5,325 nucleotides of DNA. It comes from Paracoccaceae bacterium. GTDB taxonomy: Bacteria > Pseudomonadota > Alphaproteobacteria > Rhodobacterales > Rhodobacteraceae. Below are positions 1 through 5,325 of this stretch, one piece after another. The notes beneath the pieces were generated by a model. It made no database searches, had not been told where the DNA came from, and worked only from the letters and a program-made list of their open reading frames with translations. The translations under genes were made by a program, and so were the position numbers. The stretch spans positions 1 through 5,325 of the forward strand of contig SKOX01000278.1 of assembly GCA_007119835.1 (NCBI GenBank). The letters are read 5' to 3'. How positions within the stretch are numbered: the first letter of the stretch is position 1; each line of letters starts with the position of its first letter.

Positions 1-7
1 TCCGCGC

Positions 8-15
8 GGAGAAGG
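8..15 (+). promoter_or_regulatory. Shine-Dalgarno for the TspO-like gene
   Basis: The purine-rich run GGAGAAGG contains GGAG ending 6 bases before the ATG at 18, a good ribosome-binding spacing. A second in-frame ATG at 24 is served almost as well by the AAGGA part, so the start could be either one. The motif is seen directly; its use is inferred. Confidence 0.6.
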
Positions 16-17
16 AA

Positions 18-461
18 ATGCTCATGGGCAACGTTCTGGCGCGGGATCGCTGGGGGCCGGTCGCGGTGGCGGTGGCGGCAGTCATCCTCGGCAACCTCGT
101 CGTCGCCGCCCTCGGGCTGCAGGGCGACGCCGCCGACCCCGATCCACCGGGCTGGTTCATCGGCTCGGTCTGGGTTCTGATCTTCGCCTGCTTCGGCGGC
201 GCCTATGCCGCGCTGGTGCGGGCGCCGGCGGACACGACGCGCGACCGCGCGGCGCTGGTCGGGCTCGGGCTCCTCTGCCTCGCCTATCCGTTCTATACCG
301 CCGGCTTCGAGCTCCAGGCGGTGTCCGTGGCCGGCACCGTCGTGACCTTCGTCTACGGCCTCGCGCTCACGCTGTGGTTGCCGCGGAAGAGCCCGCTCGC
401 CGCCTGGCTCCTGGTGCCGCTGCTCGCCTGGCTGGTCGTCGCCGCCCTTCTCCTCATCTGA
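18..461 (+). CDS. TspO/MBR-like small integral membrane protein
   Basis: This 147-residue protein is almost entirely hydrophobic. About five membrane segments can be drawn at residues 13-33, 48-67, 78-95, 101-121 and 126-146, which matches the five-helix fold and the usual 150-160 residue length of TspO/MBR (tryptophan-rich sensory protein, translocator protein) members. The best family signature is PPGW at 43-46 followed by a Trp at 52, resembling the PPGW-x5-W segment at the start of TspO helix 2. The C-terminal PLLAW (134-138) resembles the family's final helix. TspO proteins bind porphyrins and related ligands in the membrane and affect tetrapyrrole and stress responses in alphaproteobacteria. 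The resemblance is partial and tryptophans are fewer than in classical TspO (six in total), so the ligand is not predicted. The start at ATG 18 has a good Shine-Dalgarno; ATG 24 is an alternative. The gene converges on the UdgX gene with 4 bases between the stops. The upstream context lies outside the window. Confidence 0.65.
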   Translation: MLMGNVLARDRWGPVAVAVAAVILGNLVVAALGLQGDAADPDPPGWFIGSVWVLIFACFGGAYAALVRAPADTTRDRAALVGLGLLCLAYPFYTAGFELQAVSVAGTVVTFVYGLALTLWLPRKSPLAAWLLVPLLAWLVVAALLLI

Positions 462-465
462 GCGG

Positions 466-1893
466 TCAGGCGGCGAGGCCGCGGATCTCGCGCAGGTCGG
501 CGACGAAGCGGGCATAGGCCTCCGCCTTCGCCTCCGGATCGGGGACGCGCAGCAGATACGACGGGTGCACGGTGATGTAGCCCTTGCGGTTCTCGAAGGT
601 CGTCGGCCCGCGGTTGGCCATCAGCGGCATCGCGCGCCCGGCGAGCGCCGTGACGGCGGTGGCGCCGAGCGCCACGACGACGCGGGGCGCGACGAAGTCG
701 AGCTCGCGGCCGAGCCACCAGCGGTAGTGCTTGATTTCGCCCATCGTCGGCTTGGAATGGATGCGCTTCTTGCCCTTCACCACGAACTTGAAGTGCTTGA
801 CCGCGTTCGTGACGTAGACCTCGCGGCGGTCGATGCCCGCCTCCGCCATCGCCCGGTCGAGGAGCTGGCCGGCGGGCCCGACGAACGGGCGGCCGGCCAA
901 GTCCTCCTGGTCGCCCGGCTGCTCGCCGACGAAGGCCCAGGTCGCCCCGACCGGCCCCTCGCCGAGCACGGCGCGGGTGGCGCCCGGCACCAGCGGCTCG
1001 GAGGCCGCGATGATGCGGTTGAGCTCCTCGAGGCTGCCGGGCTCCTGGCGGGCCATGGCGGCGACGGCCTTCTGCGGATCGCGCTTCGCGGGCATCTGCG
1101 CCTCCCTCTCGATCATCGCCTCAACGCGGGAGGGGGCGGTTCGGATCATCTCGGGGATCGCCTGCGCCTCGGGCATGTTGCGCCAGTATTTCTTCGGCAT
1201 CTCGGCCTTGGTCGCGCGCATGTTGAGGCGGGCGGGGTTGAAGGCCGCCTCGTAGTAGCCGCGCCAGCCGGCCTCGAAGTCGTCGGTCTTCGGCGCGTCG
1301 TCGCGGCTGGCTGCGGGCCCGCGGGCGAGCGTCTCGCCGTCCCAGTGCAGCGAGCCCTCCGGCGTCAGGATCGACCAGCGCAGCGAGCGGAAGCGGTCGA
1401 CGAAGAACTGCGCCGTTGCGGCGAGGATGAAGTGGTCGGGCTCGAACCACGCGACGAAATGCTCGGCGCCGTCGGCGGCGACGGTGCGCCGGAAGCGCAG
1501 GAAGGCGTGCATCTTGTGCAGGTCGCGCCGCACCGCCTTGGCGAGCTGCTGCAAGCGGTGGACCAGCGGGTCGGCCGGGTTCGACAGGAGCCGCTTCTCG
1601 CCATGCCGCAGCCGCCAGATCAGGCGGTAGAGCAGCGCGTGGCGCTCCGGCTCTCGGTGGCAGTGGACGAGGCGCACGAGGTCCGCCGCCTGCCGCGGCA
1701 GCGGAAAGGGCGGCGCCGCTTCGGGCAGCGGCGCGCCGAACAGCGACGGCGTGTCGGTCGTCCAGGCGACCTGCTCGGGCGGGATGCCGGCCGCGATCAG
1801 CCGGCGGACGGCGCGGCGGAAGCCTTCCTCGTCAGCGCCTTCCGCAAGCACGACCTCAACCGGGCCGGATGTCGCGATGGTCGTGCCCCTCAT
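466..1893 (-). CDS. Fused DUF4130 / UdgX-family uracil-DNA binding protein
   Basis: Residues are numbered from the upstream ATG at 1956 (496 aa). The N-terminal part, about 32-270, matches DUF4130 (TIGR03915, 'probable DNA metabolism protein'), including an RDLHKMHAFLRFR stretch at 144-156. The C-terminal part, about 310-492, is a uracil-DNA glycosylase fold of the UdgX type: GEQPGDQED at 344-352, FVGPAGQLLD at 358-367, TNAVKHFKF at 383-391, the R-loop KKRIHSKP at 396-403 and TVHPSYLLR at 462-470. His400 corresponds to the His that makes UdgX bond covalently to uracil in DNA (His109 in the mycobacterial protein). Oddly, the protein has one cysteine only (Cys99, in the DUF4130 part), so the Fe-S ligands of the UDG domain are missing. 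It is the second gene after the radical SAM gene. I prefer the ATG at 1893 (residue 22, 475 aa product) because family similarity begins shortly after it. The ATG at 1956 has no Shine-Dalgarno, though the 1893 start has only a weak GGCAAG. Confidence 0.9.
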   Translation of the reverse strand: MRGTTIATSGPVEVVLAEGADEEGFRRAVRRLIAAGIPPEQVAWTTDTPSLFGAPLPEAAPPFPLPRQAADLVRLVHCHREPERHALLYRLIWRLRHGEKRLLSNPADPLVHRLQQLAKAVRRDLHKMHAFLRFRRTVAADGAEHFVAWFEPDHFILAATAQFFVDRFRSLRWSILTPEGSLHWDGETLARGPAASRDDAPKTDDFEAGWRGYYEAAFNPARLNMRATKAEMPKKYWRNMPEAQAIPEMIRTAPSRVEAMIEREAQMPAKRDPQKAVAAMARQEPGSLEELNRIIAASEPLVPGATRAVLGEGPVGATWAFVGEQPGDQEDLAGRPFVGPAGQLLDRAMAEAGIDRREVYVTNAVKHFKFVVKGKKRIHSKPTMGEIKHYRWWLGRELDFVAPRVVVALGATAVTALAGRAMPLMANRGPTTFENRKGYITVHPSYLLRVPDPEAKAEAYARFVADLREIRGLAA

Positions 1894-1967
1894 GGTCTTG
1901 CCGGCGTCAGCGCGGCGGCTGAAGGATCGGGTAACGGCAGGTGCCACTCTCTGCATTCATACGACAT

Positions 1968-1980
1968 ACTGGCGTCCAGT
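1968..1980. repeat. Short inverted repeat between the radical SAM and UdgX genes
   Basis: ACTGG-CGT-CCAGT forms a perfect 5-base-pair stem with a 3-base loop, about 20 bases after the radical SAM stop. It is not followed by a T-run on the minus strand, so it does not look like an intrinsic terminator. It could be a minor processing or attenuation element, or chance. Confidence 0.25.
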
Positions 1981-2000
1981 GGACACGCCCCTGGCACACA

Positions 2001-3209
2001 TCAGAACAGGGCGAGCTGCTCGGGCTGGCCGATCAGCCGGTCGCGGAGGTCGACCCGGTCGAGCGTCTTCGGCCGGTGGTCGAGCGCCACGAGGAAGGGC
2101 AGGGCACGTTTCAGCGAGGCGGTCAGCCGGGCAATGTCGGCGAGCCTCAGCCTCCCGTGCCGCCGGGCCGCCAGGATCCGGTCGACCGCCCGCTTCCCCA
2201 GCCCCGGGATCCGCAGCAGCAGCTCCCTCGGCGCGGTATTGACGTCGATCGGGAACCGGTCGCGGTTCTTCAGCGCCCAGGCGAGCTTGGGATCCGCCTT
2301 GAGGTCGAGCATCCCTCCCTCCCCGCCCCCGGCGATCTCGTCGACCGTGAAGCCGTAGTGCCGCAGCAGCCAGTCCGCCTGGTAGAGCCGGTTCTCCCGC
2401 TGCAGCGGCGGCGCCTTCAGCGGCAGCAGCGCCGAGGGCTCCGGGATCGGCGAGAAGGCCGAGTAGTAGACCCGGGAGAGCCCGTAGCGGTCGTAGAGCA
2501 GCGCGGAGGTCGCGAGCACGCTCTCGTCGGTGGTCTCGTCGGCGCCGACGATCACCTGCGTCGACTGCCCGGCAGGCGAGAAGCGCCGGCGCTCCGCCTT
2601 CGCCTCAACGATCCGCTCGTGGGTCTGGCCCATCGCGGACTTGATGTTGGTCGCGGACTTCTCGGGCGCGAGGCGGGAGAGGGCGGCGTCGGTCGGCAGC
2701 TCGAGGTTGATCGACAGCCGGTCGGCCCAGAGCCCGGCCTGCTCGATCAGCCACGGCGACGCCTCCGGGATGGTCTTGAGGTGGATGTAGCCCATGAAGC
2801 CGCTGTCGCGGCGGAGCTTGCGCGCGACCAGCATCAGCTGCTCCATGGTGTGGTCCGGCGAGCGGATGATGCCCGACGACAGGAACAGCCCCTCGATGTA
2901 GTTGCGCTTGTAGAACCCGAGCGTGATGGCGACGACCTCGTCCACGGTGAACCGGGCGCGCGGCGTGTTGGAGCTCCGGCGGTTCACGCAGTAGGCGCAG
3001 TCGTAGAGGCAGTAGTTCGTCAGCAGGATCTTCAGCAGCGACACGCAGCGGCCGTCGGGCGTGTAGGCGTGGCAGATGCCCGAGCCGGTGGTCGAGCCGA
3101 GCCCGGTCTTGCCGGCGACACGGCGTGGCGCGCCGGAGGAGGCGCACGAGGCGTCGTATTTCGCGGCGTCGGCGAGGATGCGCAGCTTGGCGGAGAGGCG
3201 CTCGTCCAT
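2001..3209 (-). CDS. Putative DNA modification/repair radical SAM protein
   Basis: This 402-residue protein has the radical SAM cluster motif CLYDCAYC (Cys67, Cys71, Cys74; CX3CX2C), which would hold a [4Fe-4S] cluster and cleave S-adenosylmethionine. It matches the family TIGR03916, named for its link with UdgX-type proteins, through YDASCASSG (18-26), DGRCVSLLKILLTNYC (52-67), VNRRSSN (75-81) and EGLFLSSGIIRSPD (106-119). The C-terminus carries a helix-hairpin-helix around 322-360, with IPGLGKRAVDRIL at 334-346, a fold that usually contacts the DNA backbone. Together these suggest a radical enzyme acting on DNA, but to my knowledge the reaction is unknown. Three further cysteines (22, 46, 55) precede the main motif. 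The ATG at 3209 is supported by the conserved N-terminus and by an in-frame stop just upstream (3221-3219). There is no Shine-Dalgarno. A LexA-type box lies 7 bases upstream, and the DUF4130-UdgX gene follows in the same direction. Confidence 0.9.
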   Translation of the reverse strand: MDERLSAKLRILADAAKYDASCASSGAPRRVAGKTGLGSTTGSGICHAYTPDGRCVSLLKILLTNYCLYDCAYCVNRRSSNTPRARFTVDEVVAITLGFYKRNYIEGLFLSSGIIRSPDHTMEQLMLVARKLRRDSGFMGYIHLKTIPEASPWLIEQAGLWADRLSINLELPTDAALSRLAPEKSATNIKSAMGQTHERIVEAKAERRRFSPAGQSTQVIVGADETTDESVLATSALLYDRYGLSRVYYSAFSPIPEPSALLPLKAPPLQRENRLYQADWLLRHYGFTVDEIAGGGEGGMLDLKADPKLAWALKNRDRFPIDVNTAPRELLLRIPGLGKRAVDRILAARRHGRLRLADIARLTASLKRALPFLVALDHRPKTLDRVDLRDRLIGQPEQLALF

Positions 3210-3216
3210 GCCAAAT

Positions 3217-3231
3217 GTTCATCATATGTTC
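3217..3231. promoter_or_regulatory. LexA (SOS) box, alphaproteobacterial GTTC-N7-GTTC type
   Basis: The plus strand reads GTTCATCATATGTTC, a perfect match to the direct-repeat GTTC-N7-GTTC operator described for LexA in alphaproteobacteria (GAAC-N7-GAAC on the transcribed strand). It ends 7 bases before the radical SAM start codon, in an AT-rich patch within GC-rich DNA, exactly where a promoter would sit. Repressor bound here would block polymerase and silence both the radical SAM gene and the DUF4130-UdgX gene until DNA damage. The motif is seen directly; regulation is inferred. No second copy was noticed elsewhere in the window by eye. Confidence 0.75.
3221..3226 (-). promoter_or_regulatory. 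Possible -10 element of the radical SAM gene
   Basis: On the minus strand this reads TATGAT, one base from the sigma70 consensus TATAAT, and it lies inside the LexA box. Transcription would start at about 3212-3214, leaving a leader of only 3-5 bases, consistent with the lack of a Shine-Dalgarno. No good -35 is found 16-18 bases upstream (CGCCTT or CCGCCT). TTGTGC at 3244-3239 is closer to consensus but spaced only 12 bases from TATGAT. Confidence 0.35.
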
Positions 3232-3325
3232 GGGCGGTGCACAAGGCGGTCGCGATTACCCCGGGGTGAAAAGCAGCGTTTCCGGGCGTGGCGGGTTGTC
3301 GCGGTGGCTGGCAGTGGCCCCGGCC

Positions 3326-3930
3326 TCAGGAGAGCGGCGATTCGGCGAGGATCGCGGGATCGGGCTCGGCGCCGGTGAGGCGGAGGACGGTGAAGGCGGC
3401 GATACGGCCGGCGGTGAGCCAGACCGCGACCGCCTCGCGCAACACGCGCCCGGTCCAGGGGCGGGCGAAGTCGAAGTCGGTGGCCGGCGCGAGGTGGATG
3501 GGACCCGAGCCCGCCCAGCGAAAGCAGAGCCAGGCGCGGAAGAGATGCGAGGCGTCGGTGACGAGAACCGAGCCTTCGGGGATTTCGCCAAGCTCCTCCA
3601 CCGTGAAGTAGGCGTTCTGGAGCGTGGTGAGCGAGCGCGCCTCGGTGGTGATGGTGGTCGTCTCCGGCAGCCTCTGACGCGCGCGCTCGGCGTAGATGCG
3701 GGCGAGGCCGTGGCCCTCGCCGGCGCTGAAGTGGATCCAGTCGGAATGGCCCTCCTCGACGAGGCGGACGCCGAGATCGAAGCGGGCGCCGGCGTCGAGC
3801 ACGATCACGAGCGGCACCGACGCGGGGATGCCGCGCGCCTCGAGGGGGCGGTAGGCGAAGACCAGGATGGCGTGGATGGTGAGGAGGAAGGCGAAGGCGA
3901 CGGCGTTGAAGAAGCCGCCGGCCAAGCGGA

Positions 3931-3940
<10 letters not shown>
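3326..3940 (-). CDS. DUF218 (YdcF/SanA/ElyC-like) membrane-anchored protein
   Basis: The 204-residue product starts with a single hydrophobic segment (about 7-30) followed by a soluble domain resembling DUF218. The order of motifs fits the family: [22 protein letters not shown] at 43-64 for the first strand and helix, FSAGEG at 71-76 where the family usually has [17 protein letters not shown] at 97-110 for the conserved E-x2-S-x-(N/T)T-x-E-N segment, and [10 protein letters not shown] at 127-136 for the conserved H-x2-RA region. Glycines of the usual VLGGG and SGG turns are partly replaced, so this is a divergent member. Some relatives (ElyC, SanA) affect the cell envelope; the biochemical activity here is unknown. 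Translation probably begins at GTG 3940 or GTG 3934, both overlapping the end of guaA; a TTG at 3925 preceded by GGGAG is also possible. The overlap suggests translational coupling with guaA. Confidence 0.7.

Positions 3941-5325
<1,385 letters not shown>

Larger units (their letters stand above)
3210..3325. other. Intergenic region separating the guaA and radical SAM units
   Basis: These 116 bases separate the stop of the DUF218 gene from the start of the radical SAM gene. The end nearest the radical SAM gene holds the LexA-type box and probable promoter. A perfect 10-base palindrome ACCCCGGGGT lies at 3258-3267. I found no hairpin followed by a T-run after the DUF218 stop, so how guaA transcription ends is not evident and read-through is possible. 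Confidence 0.6.

Noticed and set aside
61..82. GCGGTG-type tandem repeat near the start of the TspO-like gene
   Set aside because: It only encodes an Ala/Val-rich membrane helix with biased codons. It is too short and imperfect to be a meaningful repeat.
1957..2000. A second LexA box or strong promoter in front of the UdgX gene
   Set aside because: No GTTC-N7-GTTC or close variant is present in this gap, and the TATGAA candidate has no matching -35. It is kept only as a low-interest note.
565..2358. Very long open plus-strand frame opposite the UdgX gene and the start of the next gene
   Set aside because: Its translation is a low-complexity mix of Arg, Ala, Gly, Val and Leu with no recognisable domain, as expected opposite GC-rich genes with strong third-position bias. 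The minus strand carries clear family motifs over the same bases.
1941..3269. Long open plus-strand frame opposite the radical SAM gene
   Set aside because: It is the antisense of a well-conserved protein, is rich in Arg, Gln and Pro, has no known motifs and would run through the SOS box. It is a composition artefact.
3270..3325. Possible intrinsic terminator after the DUF218 gene
   Set aside because: GGCC-rich self-complementary bits exist, but there is no stem with a reasonable loop followed by a T-run on the minus strand.

Overview
This is a GC-rich chromosomal fragment, most likely from an alphaproteobacterium and perhaps a member of the Hyphomicrobiales (Rhizobiales). Three things point that way. 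Coding is dense with strong third-position GC. UdgX is fused to a DUF4130 domain, an arrangement I associate with alpha- and betaproteobacteria. The direct-repeat GTTC-N7-GTTC, the LexA (SOS) box typical of alphaproteobacteria, lies in front of the radical SAM gene. Assignment below class level is a guess.

Layout from left to right: a small plus-strand TspO/MBR-like membrane protein (18-461) converges, with only 4 bases between stop codons, on a block of minus-strand genes. Read in the direction of transcription from the right edge, these are guaA (GMP synthase, 5' end cut by the window edge, about 464 residues present); a short membrane-anchored DUF218/YdcF-like protein that starts inside the last codons of guaA; a 116-base intergenic region; a radical SAM protein of the 'putative DNA modification/repair' family with a C-terminal helix-hairpin-helix; and a fused DUF4130-UdgX protein that ends next to the TspO-like gene. 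No RNA genes, mobile elements, CRISPR arrays or convincing intrinsic terminators were seen.

The radical SAM and DUF4130-UdgX genes form a two-gene unit. These families are known to occur together, but as far as I know the substrate of the radical SAM partner has not been determined. Two features are the most notable. A perfect GTTC-N7-GTTC element sits 7 bases upstream of the radical SAM start, suggesting SOS control of the unit. The UdgX domain keeps its uracil-binding and covalent-trap motifs, including the His of KRIH, yet has no cysteine at all, so the [4Fe-4S] cluster normal for UdgX and family 4 UDGs cannot be bound in the usual way. guaA and the DUF218 gene form a separate, housekeeping-type pair that looks translationally coupled.
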